Part shown: positions 1 to 8,420 of the stretch, piece after piece | How positions within the stretch are numbered: the first letter of the stretch is position 1 | Layout: every line of letters begins with the position of its first letter | Assembly: GCA_015065665.1 (NCBI GenBank) | Contig: SVPX01000005.1 | Coordinates: forward strand, 1 to 39,960 | Source: Oscillospiraceae bacterium | GTDB lineage: Bacteria; Bacillota; Clostridia; Oscillospirales; Acutalibacteraceae | DNA length: 39,960 bases | Direction: 5' to 3' | The notes under the pieces: generated by a model | Databases searched by the model: none | What the model was told of the DNA's origin: nothing | What the model saw: the letters and a program-made list of their open reading frames with translations, nothing else | Made by a program: the position numbers and the translations under genes

Positions 1-773
1 TGGTCATCAATCAGTACCCCCTGTACTAAAAAGCGAAGATTGGAATTGTAGTTTGTGCAAGTGCTGAGGGTGATAATACGGTCCTCTGTGGTAAGTTCTA
101 TACCCTCTCTTACAAGAGCGTTGGCAGAATGAGGGTTAAGGCAATCCTTGAGATACTGCTCATAAACCTCGTCATCGGAGAACTCAAAAGAATTCAGAAT
201 GTGTCTGTCATCATAGTCGTAAACAGCAAAAATCTTATATGTAAGAATGTGACCGTCTGTGTAGATGTAGATATCCTGGTTTTCCTCAAAGAATTTTTTA
301 TCGGTGAACTTGTGCAGATCGGCAAACATAGAGCCATTGAGCATATTGTGTCCGTAGAGAACAGTCACTCTGTCAACAAAATATTTGGTGTTGTGTCGCT
401 GAGAATAGATTGTTCCTGCAAACTCGTAGTTACCAAGATAGTTGTGGTGGAGATAGTAGTTGTCATCAGGATTGGAACTCTGTGCAACAGGATAATCAAT
501 AACTGTGCCGGGAATACGAATCCAGGCATATAAATCCTTGTTGAGTTTTTTGAGCTCTTCAAAGTTGATGGGGTTTTCTGCAAGAACTTCTGCCGTTGTT
601 TCCTCTGCGGTTGTGTCGGGCTCTGTGTTTGTGGGGTTTACCACTGCAGAGTAATCCGTAGGATCAATCACATTTTTTGTGCAACTGCAACCTGACAGGC
701 AGGTGATAAACACAGTACAGATCAGAGCAAGGCAGATGCATATTGTGAGTTTCTTCAAAGAAGTGTTTTTCAT
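1..773 (-). CDS. srtB: Class B sortase, 3' end cut by window edge
   Basis: This is a cysteine transpeptidase that cleaves a C-terminal sorting signal and attaches the protein to the cell wall. Translation from ATG at 773 stays open for 257 residues to the window edge, so the stop lies outside. A hydrophobic N-terminal segment (about residues 10-28) is followed by an acidic Thr/Glu linker (about 45-65) and the sortase fold. The catalytic triad is visible: His142 in LYGHNM, Cys239 in TLSTCTNY and Arg247 in NLRFLV. The segments YAWIRIPGT and DYPVAQ are typical of SrtB. The N-terminus ends in LSGC, which resembles a lipobox, so the enzyme might be lipid anchored rather than held by a transmembrane helix. 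It is preceded by GAAGGTG at a good distance. The adjacent upstream gene on the same strand encodes a protein with an SPVTG signal, a likely substrate. The family call is firm; the anchoring mode is inference. Confidence 0.9.
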   Translation of the reverse strand, partial: MKNTSLKKLTICICLALICTVFITCLSGCSCTKNVIDPTDYSAVVNPTNTEPDTTAEETTAEVLAENPINFEELKKLNKDLYAWIRIPGTVIDYPVAQSSNPDDNYYLHHNYLGNYEFAGTIYSQRHNTKYFVDRVTVLYGHNMLNGSMFADLHKFTDKKFFEENQDIYIYTDGHILTYKIFAVYDYDDRHILNSFEFSDDEVYEQYLKDCLNPHSANALVREGIELTTEDRIITLSTCTNYNSNLRFLVQGVLIDD

Positions 774-813
774 TGACGATTCACCTTCGTACATAAATAA
801 TTACCTATGTTAA

Positions 814-842
814 ATTATACATAAAATGATTGTCTATGTCAA
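814..842 (-). promoter_or_regulatory. Consensus sigma-A promoter for the sortase gene
   Basis: On the minus strand the sequence reads TTGACA, 17 bases, TATAAT. Both hexamers match consensus exactly. It lies about 40 bases upstream of the sortase start, so the sortase is transcribed on its own and not only by read-through from the wall-protein gene. Confidence 0.85.
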
Positions 843-860
843 TCGATAAGGGGTGTTAAG

Positions 861-895
861 AAAAGAAAAAGCTCCGTAAATCCTACGGAGCTTTT
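861..895 (-). terminator. Intrinsic terminator of the SPVTG wall-protein gene
   Basis: An 8 bp stem, GCTCCGTA (871-878) with TACGGAGC (884-891), is extended by four A-T pairs. On the minus strand it is followed by a T-rich tract TTTTTCTTTTCTT. It lies directly after the stop of the minus-strand gene ending at 913. Confidence 0.88.
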
Positions 896-912
896 ATAAG
901 TTTAATTAAAGA

Positions 913-1458
913 TTAAACAGTCTGCTTCTTCTTCATAAAGATTACAACTGCAAGAGCAACAGTAATCATAGATGCACAAGCAACGATTACACCGGTATTG
1001 TTGCTGCCGGAAATTGCCTCGCCTGTAACAGGAGAAGTGGGCTCATCCTCGGGAACAGGAACTGTACCTGAGCTGGGGATTGTAACATCCACGTCCTCCT
1101 TAACGAAGTGAGCGTATGCTCTTACGTCAGAGGAGCCTGTGGGTTTGATAACGATTGTAGTAGATGTGATAGTACCGGAAACAATGTCAAACTCACCGAA
1201 TGCGAACTCCCAGTGAGAGAACTTGTAACCGTCCTTGGGAGTAGCTGTCAGAGTGATAGTCTCACCGGACTCAATATCAACTTTGCCGGGGTTGTTGATG
1301 TCGGGTGTTGCGTTACCGCCAATATCGGGAACAGGAATAGCATCAATGATAATATGATCTTTAGGTGTGGAAGCTGTGGGGCTGACCTCTGCGGATACAG
1401 AAGCAACTGCACAAATCATAAGAAGAAGTGCAACGATAATGGAAACTACTCTTTTCAT
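913..1458 (-). CDS. Secreted wall-anchored protein with SPVTG sorting signal
   Basis: This 181-residue surface protein has an N-terminal signal peptide (hydrophobic 5-22, cleavage likely after SVSA), one InlB/bacterial-repeat type domain (about 50-120, with GYKFSHWEF and YAHFVKE), a Pro/Glu-rich stalk, and a classical C-terminal sorting region. That region has SPVTG at about residues 142-146, a hydrophobic stretch (about 157-174) and the tail KKKQTV. The motif is not LPXTG; it matches the (S/P)PXTG motif known for Clostridioides difficile SrtB substrates. The gene directly downstream on the same strand is a class B sortase, which supports an enzyme-substrate pair. TAAGGAGG precedes the ATG. 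The ligand of the repeat domain is unknown. Confidence 0.82.
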   Translation of the reverse strand: MKRVVSIIVALLLMICAVASVSAEVSPTASTPKDHIIIDAIPVPDIGGNATPDINNPGKVDIESGETITLTATPKDGYKFSHWEFAFGEFDIVSGTITSTTIVIKPTGSSDVRAYAHFVKEDVDVTIPSSGTVPVPEDEPTSPVTGEAISGSNNTGVIVACASMITVALAVVIFMKKKQTV

Positions 1459-1516
1459 ATTAATTATCCTCCTTAAGGAATATGGTTCATTCTAAACCAA
1501 TCTTACTAGTAATAAT

Positions 1517-1545
1517 AGTATAACACCCACTTTGCAAAAAGTAAA
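1517..1545 (-). promoter_or_regulatory. Sigma-A promoter of the SPVTG protein gene
   Basis: The minus strand reads TTTACT, 17 bases, TATACT, about 60 bases upstream of the start codon at 1458. Confidence 0.75.
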
Positions 1546-1772
1546 GACTTTTATTTGTCCAAAATAATTTTTGTTCATAGTGTATAGGATTAGTATTGGG
1601 TTTTTGGCATATTGCTGTAAAACTCGGATTTTTTCTATAGAAAATGCAGAATCACATTGAATTATTATATGAATGAGAATAAAAAAGGTTTGTCTATTAT
1701 TGACAATATAGTTGCTTGTTTTTGTCATAGTCTACAAAATTAAGTGCAGATGGTTGTTTTTTATAAAATTTA
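1546..1772. other. AT-rich intergenic stretch without a supported gene
   Basis: This is the divergent intergenic region between the wall-protein promoter and the promoter of the next plus-strand gene. It is strongly AT-rich. A 78-codon minus-strand open frame (1492-1728) covers it but also covers the wall-protein promoter and has no convincing ribosome site. I see no terminator or RNA structure here. Confidence 0.5.
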
Positions 1773-1801
1773 TTGAAAATATTAATTGATAGTGGTACAA
1801 T
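1773..1801 (+). promoter_or_regulatory. Sigma-A promoter of the 828-aa secreted protein
   Basis: TTGAAA (1773-1778), 17 bases, TACAAT (1796-1801). The start codon is at 1892, leaving a leader of about 85 bases. Confidence 0.7.
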
Positions 1802-1891
1802 TATACAGTAAATGTATATGGGAAAGTATGTGGTGTTGCTACTGTAATATTATATTTTCCCAGTCAAATACAACACAGGAGGAATAACAAA

Positions 1892-4378
1892 ATGAAATCA
1901 AACAAGAGTTTTGCGAAAAGACTTCTCTTAATGATTCTCACAGTTGGGTTGATTGTTGTGGTAGCCCTAATGGGTACTGTGTTTGTTTCTGCTGCAGACA
2001 CAGGCACAGACACAAAGACAATCTATCTTTCTATCAATGGTCAATGGACTCAGAAACTTTGCGCTGTCTACACCTGGGGCAGTGACTATGATAATGGTCA
2101 GTGGATTGCCATGAAGGATACCTACAGCGGCAATGACCTGTGGACAGTTGAGATTCCTGCAGAGTATACAAACATCAACTTCTGCAGCAGAACAGCTCCC
2201 TTCCTTGGTCAGGGTTCCGTCAAGAATCAGACAGGCAACCTTACTATTCCTGCAGATTGCGACCACTTTACTCTTACAGGTGAGTCATCAGGTGTTTGGG
2301 ATAAGTATAACACAGGTGCAGATGACACAGAGGGTACACGTATAGTTTACTTTGCTCCCAACACAGAGTGGATGTATATTCAGGGTGCAGAGGGACACAA
2401 CTTTGCTGTACATGCATACAATACTACAGCTGATTCTGTTGGTGTCAGTGTAGATATGACTCTTGTGCAGGGTGAGTACGGCAAATATCCCACTATCTGG
2501 TCTGCTGAGATTTCAGACGAATATACCAATATTGATTTCTTAAGAGGCGAAGGCCTTATAGCTGATAACTCCTGGAAACTCTGGGAGGCAACAGCAGGTC
2601 AGATTCTCCCCTCTGAAAATAATCTGTTTACACAGGATGAGGATGTATACCAGGACGGCGAGTGGACTTATCTTGATGCTTCCACACTTGTTCCTCCCAC
2701 AGATAATCCCGATGATGATATTCCTGACGAAACACTCCCTGATGCAACAGAGCCTGATGTGGACCTTGGTGAAACAAAGGTTGTCTACTTTACTCCCAAT
2801 GAAACATGGGAGACAGCAGTTTCCGCTTCCGGCAGACTCAGTGCATATTCCTGGGGTGACTCAGAGGATGATGGGGTATGGACATGGCTTACATCTGTAA
2901 GCGGCGGCAGATACGCAGCAGATATCCCTGTTGATAATACTCATATCTACTTTGCTATTTCTTATAGCACTGAGCCTGATGCAGTATGGAATCAGACAGC
3001 AAACCTGACTATTCCCTCTGACAGCGACCACTTTACACAGAACAAGAACGATTTTACAACAGGCTCATGGCATGCAGAGGCTGTTGGCGGTGTTACATAC
3101 TCTGTTGTATTTGTAGGTGCAGACGATAAACTCCTCAGCGCTCAGGTTGTAAACGAGGGCGAGGGTGCAATTGCTCCCAATCCTCCCAAGAGAACAGGTT
3201 ACACCTTTATCGGCTGGGATACAGATTTCTCCTGCGTAACAGATAATCTGACAGTAAAAGCTCTTTATAAGGCTGATGAGACTACGGATCCTGTTGTTCA
3301 GAACGGCTCTCTCAAGATTGAGATTGCAGGTGGCTCAGGCTTCACAATTTCTGTTAACGGTGGTGCTGCCCGTCCTCAGGGTACATCTTACAGAAATACC
3401 AAGGCTCCTGTAGGCGTATTGGTTACTCTTGTTGCGAATACAGTTGAGGGCGTTGAGTTTATGGGCTGGTTTGACCCTGTAAGCGGCGTTGCTGTCTCAA
3501 AGGATTACACATATTCATTCACAACCTCCGGTAATGATTTTGTTAAAGCCATGTACAAGGTTGATGTTACTGGTGTAAACACAGTAATCTTCCTTAATGA
3601 TAAGGCTGCAGGCGGTCTGGGCCAGATTATTGATATGCAGTACTATGGTGCAGGTGATGAAATATCAATTCCCGGTGACCCTATACAGATTGGTTTTGTA
3701 TTCAACGGCTGGAATATGACAGCAGATGAGATTTCTGCTGCAATCGGAAGAGGCGAGGATGTAACAGTTCTTGCAACCTGGGAGAAAGCAACCGTCAAGG
3801 TTCAGGTACAGGTTAACGGCGGTTCAGGTACAGGTACTTATGATGCTAACTTTGCAGTAACTGTTGTGGCTGACCAGGCACCTGCAGGCAAGAAATTTGC
3901 ATACTGGGTTGACGGCAACAATAACATCAGAAGTTATGACGAAACATATAAGTTCTATCCCTCAACAGACATTTCCCTTACAGCAGTATTCGTTGCAGAT
4001 GATGCTGTGATTGATTATCAGGTTCTTGTAAGTATTGATAGGATCGATACTGTATCAGAAGGTACATCTAATGTATTCTACTTCAGCTGGTATGTTCCTG
4101 AAGAGGAAATGGACATTACTTTTGTCGGTGCAGGTATCCTTGCAGTTAATAAGGATAACTTTACAGGTAACAACCTTTACGTAGGTACAACCGATGCCAA
4201 TGTTTATGACAGAGGTCCCAAGGGTGCTGATATCAAGCCCATAAACTCCTACTCCTGGACAAAGACAAAAGTTCCTGTAGGTGCTACCTGGGTTGCAAAA
4301 GCTTATGTTCAGTACAGAACAGCAGACGGCACTCTGGTTACTTTATACTCCGACCTTGTGGAGGCAACAAAGGAATAA
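1892..4378 (+). CDS. Large secreted protein: three starch-binding-like modules plus InlB-type repeats
   Basis: This 828-residue extracellular protein starts at an ATG preceded by CAGGAGGAA. The signal peptide spans about 1-34 (cleavage near FVSA). Three related modules follow at about 42-140, 150-262 and 295-397. Each begins with a (V/I)YF or IYL strand and contains conserved Trp residues and a DHFT or LFTQ strand near its end; they resemble CBM25/CBM26-type starch-binding modules but are longer. An acidic Pro linker lies at 265-293. Next come an InlB B-repeat-like domain (about 403-462, RTGYTFIGWD) and three further bacterial-repeat domains (about 472-558, 563-632, 633-703). A C-terminal beta-rich domain ends the protein (about 706-828). 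No dockerin, sorting signal or catalytic domain is visible, so it may act as a secreted glycan-binding or adhesion protein. It is monocistronic. Confidence 0.75.
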   Translation: MKSNKSFAKRLLLMILTVGLIVVVALMGTVFVSAADTGTDTKTIYLSINGQWTQKLCAVYTWGSDYDNGQWIAMKDTYSGNDLWTVEIPAEYTNINFCSRTAPFLGQGSVKNQTGNLTIPADCDHFTLTGESSGVWDKYNTGADDTEGTRIVYFAPNTEWMYIQGAEGHNFAVHAYNTTADSVGVSVDMTLVQGEYGKYPTIWSAEISDEYTNIDFLRGEGLIADNSWKLWEATAGQILPSENNLFTQDEDVYQDGEWTYLDASTLVPPTDNPDDDIPDETLPDATEPDVDLGETKVVYFTPNETWETAVSASGRLSAYSWGDSEDDGVWTWLTSVSGGRYAADIPVDNTHIYFAISYSTEPDAVWNQTANLTIPSDSDHFTQNKNDFTTGSWHAEAVGGVTYSVVFVGADDKLLSAQVVNEGEGAIAPNPPKRTGYTFIGWDTDFSCVTDNLTVKALYKADETTDPVVQNGSLKIEIAGGSGFTISVNGGAARPQGTSYRNTKAPVGVLVTLVANTVEGVEFMGWFDPVSGVAVSKDYTYSFTTSGNDFVKAMYKVDVTGVNTVIFLNDKAAGGLGQIIDMQYYGAGDEISIPGDPIQIGFVFNGWNMTADEISAAIGRGEDVTVLATWEKATVKVQVQVNGGSGTGTYDANFAVTVVADQAPAGKKFAYWVDGNNNIRSYDETYKFYPSTDISLTAVFVADDAVIDYQVLVSIDRIDTVSEGTSNVFYFSWYVPEEEMDITFVGAGILAVNKDNFTGNNLYVGTTDANVYDRGPKGADIKPINSYSWTKTKVPVGATWVAKAYVQYRTADGTLVTLYSDLVEATKE

Positions 4379-4403
4379 AACCCTTAACCTTACAATAAAC
4401 ATC

Positions 4404-4439
4404 AATATCCCTGTGGTATAAATCACAGGGATATTTTTT
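4404..4439 (+). terminator. Strong intrinsic terminator
   Basis: A perfect 12 bp stem, AATATCCCTGTG (4404-4415) with CACAGGGATATT (4424-4435), has an 8-base loop and is followed by a short T-run. It ends the 828-residue protein gene. Confidence 0.92.
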
Positions 4440-4457
4440 GCACTTATTTAAAACTCA

Positions 4458-4486
4458 TTGAAAAAATATTGCTGATGTGCTATACT
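4458..4486 (+). promoter_or_regulatory. Sigma-A promoter of the signal-peptidase-like gene
   Basis: TTGAAA (4458-4463), 17 bases, TATACT (4481-4486), about 80 bases upstream of the chosen start codon. Confidence 0.75.
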
Positions 4487-4565
4487 TTATAAGTTGATTT
4501 CAGGCTGTGTCAGATAGCAAGTCTTGTCTGAGGTGCCTGTGTCAGTTTTCTTAGGAGGGACTTTT

Positions 4566-5048
4566 ATGCTTAATCCCATTTCAATTGAAGAGGCAGTGCA
4601 GAAGGGCCATTTTATTATCAATCCCCACGGCCTCAGTATGTGGCCTATGATAAGAGAGGGCAAGGATTCTGTGCTTATAGAGCCTGTAGATGGCAGACTC
4701 CAAAAATACGATATTCCTTTATATAAAGACAGGTACGACAGATATGTTATCCATAGAATTATCGAGGTTACAGATACAGGTTACGTTATCTGCGGTGACG
4801 GTGTGTTTGAGAAAGAATATGATATCACCGATAAGAATATCCTTGGTGTGATGACAGGCTTTTTCAGAAAAGAAAAGTTCATATCCTGCAAGTCAAAAGG
4901 CTATATGCTCTATGCTAAAATCTGGGTAGGACTTATTTTTATGCGTAAACCTATGATTGTCTTTGTGCGCAAGTGCAGACGCCTTAAGGTGATTATGGGA
5001 GAATATGTGCAGAGAATAAAAAAAGGAAAGGGCCATCTGAACAAATAA
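4566..5048 (+). CDS. S24/S26 signal-peptidase-like protein
   Basis: This 160-residue protein resembles the S24/S26 serine peptidase superfamily. The catalytic-serine box GLSMWPMI lies near residue 24 and the second-strand motif YVIHRIIEV near 60, followed by VICGDG. The usual catalytic Lys of bacterial signal peptidase I is not obvious; the His of VIHRI suggests a SipW/ER-type Ser-His arrangement, which is inference. There is no N-terminal transmembrane anchor. A hydrophobic segment near the C-terminus (about 118-137) is flanked by basic residues. I chose ATG 4566 because TTAGGAGGG sits 6 bases upstream; an in-frame TTG 14 codons earlier lacks such a site. Its position between secreted surface proteins is compatible with protein processing, but it has its own promoter and terminator. 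Confidence 0.68.
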   Translation: MLNPISIEEAVQKGHFIINPHGLSMWPMIREGKDSVLIEPVDGRLQKYDIPLYKDRYDRYVIHRIIEVTDTGYVICGDGVFEKEYDITDKNILGVMTGFFRKEKFISCKSKGYMLYAKIWVGLIFMRKPMIVFVRKCRRLKVIMGEYVQRIKKGKGHLNK

Positions 5049-5088
5049 AAAGTGTCCCCTAAAAATGAATATACTATACAGGGAAATC

Positions 5089-5117
5089 AAGCCGACAGAT
5101 TAGTTCTGTCGGCTTTT
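5089..5117 (+). terminator. Intrinsic terminator
   Basis: A perfect 11 bp stem, AAGCCGACAGA (5089-5099) with TCTGTCGGCTT (5105-5115), is followed by a T-run. It ends the signal-peptidase-like gene. Confidence 0.9.
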
Positions 5118-5136
5118 TGTATGCAAAAAGGCACAA

Positions 5137-5203
5137 CAAAATCTGTACATAGTGATGATAAAAAAAGTGTAGCAAAACTTGCACATACTGACGATAAAAA
5201 AAG
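5137..5203 (+). repeat. Imperfect 36-base direct repeat, two copies
   Basis: Two 31-base segments (5137-5167 and 5173-5203) match at 26 of 31 positions with a 36-base period. Both end in GATAAAAAAAG. They lie between a terminator and the amylase promoter, and no gene is supported here. Confidence 0.6.
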
Positions 5204-5276
5204 ACAACGCACCCTGAAATCAGCAACACAAGATAAAAATACGCCATAATTTCAAGTGAAAAAAATAGGAATAAAC

Positions 5277-5305
5277 TTGTGTGGTTGCACTTTTTTTGCT
5301 AGAAT
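5277..5305 (+). promoter_or_regulatory. Probable promoter of the amylase gene
   Basis: TTGTGT (5277-5282), 17 bases, TAGAAT (5300-5305), about 40 bases upstream of the start. The -35 match is moderate. Confidence 0.55.
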
Positions 5306-5344
5306 ACTTATAGGTTTTGAAATCACTCTAAGGAGGAGTTATCT

Positions 5345-8326
5345 ATGTATCGTAAAAGATTAGTTAGTCTTGTGCTGGTTATTTGCCTGATTATGTCAGC
5401 ATTTGCAGTTTCTGCTGTTTCTGCAGCAGAGATCGAGACCGTACAGACAGGTGCTTACACAGAGGTTGCAGAGACAGGTGCCAACTATGGATTAGCAAAA
5501 AATATTCAGGATGGTAATATTCTGCACTGCTTCAACTGGAAGTACAACGACATCAAAGCAGAACTCAAGAATATTGCAGAGGCAGGTTTCACATCTGTAC
5601 AGACATCTCCTGCACAGCCTGCAGGTTCAGGTGCATGGTACTGGCTGTATCAGCCTTATGCTTTCAATGTAGGTACAAACTCCCTTGGTTCAAAGAGTGA
5701 CCTTCAGTCCCTTTGTCAGGAGGCTGAAAAATACGGTATCAAGGTTGTAGTTGACGTTGTAGCCAACCACCTTAACGGTGAGACTCACAGATGTCAGCAG
5801 GACCTTCAGGACTCTCAGTACTGGCACAATCACGGCGGTGTCAGCAACTGGTCTGACCGTTATCAGGTTACTCACGGCGAAATCGGTATGCGCGACCTTA
5901 ACTCTGAGCATTCTTATGTTCAGCAGGTTGTTGCTAAATATATGAAAGAACTTGAGGGCATCGGTGTTGATGGTATCCGTTGGGATGCTGCAAAGCACAT
6001 CGGTCTTCCCTCTGAGGATTGTAACTTCTGGCCTGCTGTTACAAGCAACAACAATATGTGGCACTATGGTGAAATTCTTGTTGGTCCTGATGACAGAGGT
6101 TCAGGTAACGAAGGTCTTATGAAAGAGTACACCAACTATATTACTGTTACAGACAGTAACTATGGTGCAGCTCTGAGAAACGCATTCGCAGGCGGAGGTG
6201 TTCCTTCTTCTTACGGTAACTGGTCAAACCGCGGTATCGCAGCAAACAAGCTCATCTATTGGGCAGAGAGCCACGATACATGGTCAAATGGTAACGACTG
6301 GGGCTTCTCCCACGGCATCAGCCAGAATAACATTGACAGAGCTTATGCAATTGCTGCTTCCAGAAATGGCACAAACGCTCTTTACTTCTCCAGACCCGGC
6401 ACAGCAGATAAGAACAGCATCTGCTCAGGTCAGAAGGGTAGCACATCCTTCAAGAACAAGGAGGTTGCTGCTGTTAACCAGCTGAAGAATGCTTGTGTTG
6501 GCGAGAAGGATTACTATGTAACAGCAAACAACTGTGCAGTAGTTTGCCGTGAAAGCGGCGCAGTTATCGCCGCAGGTTCAGGCGGTGGCTTCTCCGTAAA
6601 CGTTCCCAACGGTGGCGGCACAACAAAGCCCGGCACATACAAGGACCTTGTTTCCGGTTCCACATGGACAGTAACAAGCTCCACAATTTCCGGTCAGATT
6701 GGTTCTTCAGGTATCGCAGTTCTTCTTAACAAAGAAGTTAAGCCTGCAGGTCCTTCTGCAACAGTAACTCCCGGTTCACAGAGCTACAAGACAGATTCCC
6801 TCACACTTACTCTTAACTACTCCGATGCAACAAGCGGTCAGTATTCCATTGACGGCGGTGCATATCAGAATTTCTCAAACGGTCAGAAGATTACTATCGG
6901 CTCAGGTGTAGCATATGGAACAAAGACAACTGTTTCCGTAAAGGCTACTTCCTCCGCAGGTACATCTGATGTTGTAACATATACATACACAAAGGCAGAC
7001 CCCTCTGCTACAGGTATCTACTTTGATAACTCCGGCAAAAACTGGAACACAGTTTATTGCTACATCTACAAGGACGGCAACAATGCTCCTGCACAGTGGC
7101 CCGGCACACAGATGCAGAAGGAAAACGGCAACGTATGGTTCTTTGAGCCTCCTGCAGGATTTGACAACAGCTATGTTCTCTTTACAGATAACAACGGCAA
7201 TCAGGTTCCCGGTGCTAACGAGGCAGGCCTTGAGTACACAGGTTCTCCCATGATTTACAAGAACGATGCATGGGAAGATTATGTTCCCGAACCCAAACCC
7301 ACACAGCCTGTGACAAAGCCTACACAGCCTGTAACAAAGCCCACAGAGCCCACAACTAAGCCCACACAGCCTACAGACCCCACACCCTCTTACTCATATA
7401 TGATTGGTGACATTGATGCAAACCTTATCGTAAATGTTAAGGATGCAACTCTCGTTCAGAAGTATATTGCAGGTCTTGCATTGTTAGATGCACAGGAAAA
7501 AACCGCGGCTGATGTAGACTCTGACGGCGATGTTACAATCAAGGATGCAACACTTCTTCAGAAGTTTGTTGCAGAGGTTCTCACTAATACAAATATCGGC
7601 ACAATTGTAGGAAATGTAGATGTACCCACACAGCCTACACAACCTACACAGCCCGATGATCCCACCGAGCCTGTGACAAAACCCACAGACCCTGTTGAGG
7701 AAAATACAATTGATCTTACTGCTCTTGGGGGCAAGATTGTAGCTATCAAGAACAATACATTCTCAACTCCCTATGCTTATGCATGGAAGTCCTCTGGTGA
7801 AGATGTAATGTCATGGCCCGGCAAGGCTATGGAGAAACTCAACTCTGAGTACTACTACATTGTACTTCCCGAGGATTGCGACAAGATTATCTTCAGCAAT
7901 AATGGCGGCAATCAGACCAAAGACCTTGATATCCCTGCTGACTATGCAGTTTATAATCTCTCAGGCGGTAACTGGAACGGTACACTCTCTGATGTTGCGG
8001 ATGTAAGAAGATTCCCTCTTGACGGTAATACAAATAATAACAACAATAATAACAATGATAATAAGGGTGAGTATATCTACCTCAAAGATAATGCAAACTG
8101 GGGTAATGTATACTGTCACTCCTGGGGTTCTGACGGTTCAGGCACATCCTGGCCCGGCACACAGATGGAGTCAGTAGGAAACGGTGTATACCGCATCCAG
8201 CTTCCTGCAGGACACACAAGTGTTGTATTCAACAACGGCTCAGGCACACAGACAAGTGACCTTTCAGCTCAGAAGGGTTCTGTATACAACAACCAGTCCA
8301 ACAACTGGGAGACCTACGCAGGTTAA
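5345..8326 (+). CDS. Secreted GH13 alpha-amylase with CBM26-like modules and internal dockerin
   Basis: This enzyme hydrolyses alpha-1,4-glucan (starch) outside the cell. The 993 residues carry a signal peptide (about 1-28) and a GH13 catalytic domain (about 57-465) close to the Bacillus subtilis AmyE type (subfamily GH13_28). Conserved regions are DVVANH (137-142), GIRWDAAKH with nucleophile Asp214, YGEIL with acid/base Glu243, and WAESHD (306-311). A beta-sandwich follows (about 470-550), then a CBM26-like module (about 556-645, AQWPGTQM), a Pro/Thr linker, a type I dockerin (about 685-745, two calcium loops GDIDANLIVNVKDAT and ADVDSDGDVTIKDAT), a second CBM26-like module (about 788-880), an Asn-rich linker and a third (about 909-991). 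The dockerin is internal rather than C-terminal. This layout resembles R. bromii amylosome enzymes. AAGGAGGAG precedes the ATG. Confidence 0.95.
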   Translation: MYRKRLVSLVLVICLIMSAFAVSAVSAAEIETVQTGAYTEVAETGANYGLAKNIQDGNILHCFNWKYNDIKAELKNIAEAGFTSVQTSPAQPAGSGAWYWLYQPYAFNVGTNSLGSKSDLQSLCQEAEKYGIKVVVDVVANHLNGETHRCQQDLQDSQYWHNHGGVSNWSDRYQVTHGEIGMRDLNSEHSYVQQVVAKYMKELEGIGVDGIRWDAAKHIGLPSEDCNFWPAVTSNNNMWHYGEILVGPDDRGSGNEGLMKEYTNYITVTDSNYGAALRNAFAGGGVPSSYGNWSNRGIAANKLIYWAESHDTWSNGNDWGFSHGISQNNIDRAYAIAASRNGTNALYFSRPGTADKNSICSGQKGSTSFKNKEVAAVNQLKNACVGEKDYYVTANNCAVVCRESGAVIAAGSGGGFSVNVPNGGGTTKPGTYKDLVSGSTWTVTSSTISGQIGSSGIAVLLNKEVKPAGPSATVTPGSQSYKTDSLTLTLNYSDATSGQYSIDGGAYQNFSNGQKITIGSGVAYGTKTTVSVKATSSAGTSDVVTYTYTKADPSATGIYFDNSGKNWNTVYCYIYKDGNNAPAQWPGTQMQKENGNVWFFEPPAGFDNSYVLFTDNNGNQVPGANEAGLEYTGSPMIYKNDAWEDYVPEPKPTQPVTKPTQPVTKPTEPTTKPTQPTDPTPSYSYMIGDIDANLIVNVKDATLVQKYIAGLALLDAQEKTAADVDSDGDVTIKDATLLQKFVAEVLTNTNIGTIVGNVDVPTQPTQPTQPDDPTEPVTKPTDPVEENTIDLTALGGKIVAIKNNTFSTPYAYAWKSSGEDVMSWPGKAMEKLNSEYYYIVLPEDCDKIIFSNNGGNQTKDLDIPADYAVYNLSGGNWNGTLSDVADVRRFPLDGNTNNNNNNNNDNKGEYIYLKDNANWGNVYCHSWGSDGSGTSWPGTQMESVGNGVYRIQLPAGHTSVVFNNGSGTQTSDLSAQKGSVYNNQSNNWETYAG

Positions 8327-8366
8327 TCTGCTGACGCAATCTCACTTTTTGTGATTTCTTTCTAGA

Positions 8367-8404
8367 AACAAGCTGACTTCTTCGGGAGTCGGCTTGTTTT
8401 TTGT
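8367..8404 (+). terminator. Intrinsic terminator of the amylase gene
   Basis: A 12 bp stem, AACAAGCTGACT (8367-8378) with AGTCGGCTTGTT (8387-8398) containing one wobble pair, is followed by a T-rich tract. Confidence 0.9.
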
Positions 8405-8420
8405 TTTTTCAGAGGATTTA

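Noticed and set aside
129-533. 134-codon plus-strand open frame
   Set aside because: It is antisense to the sortase, whose catalytic residues lie on the minus strand.
1492-1728. 78-codon minus-strand open frame
   Set aside because: AT-rich, covers the wall-protein promoter, no ribosome site.
5137-5203. CRISPR remnant
   Set aside because: Only two imperfect copies with a 5-base gap, no spacer and no cas gene.
5052-5249. 65-codon plus-strand open frame
   Set aside because: It runs through an intrinsic terminator and the direct repeat; no family features.
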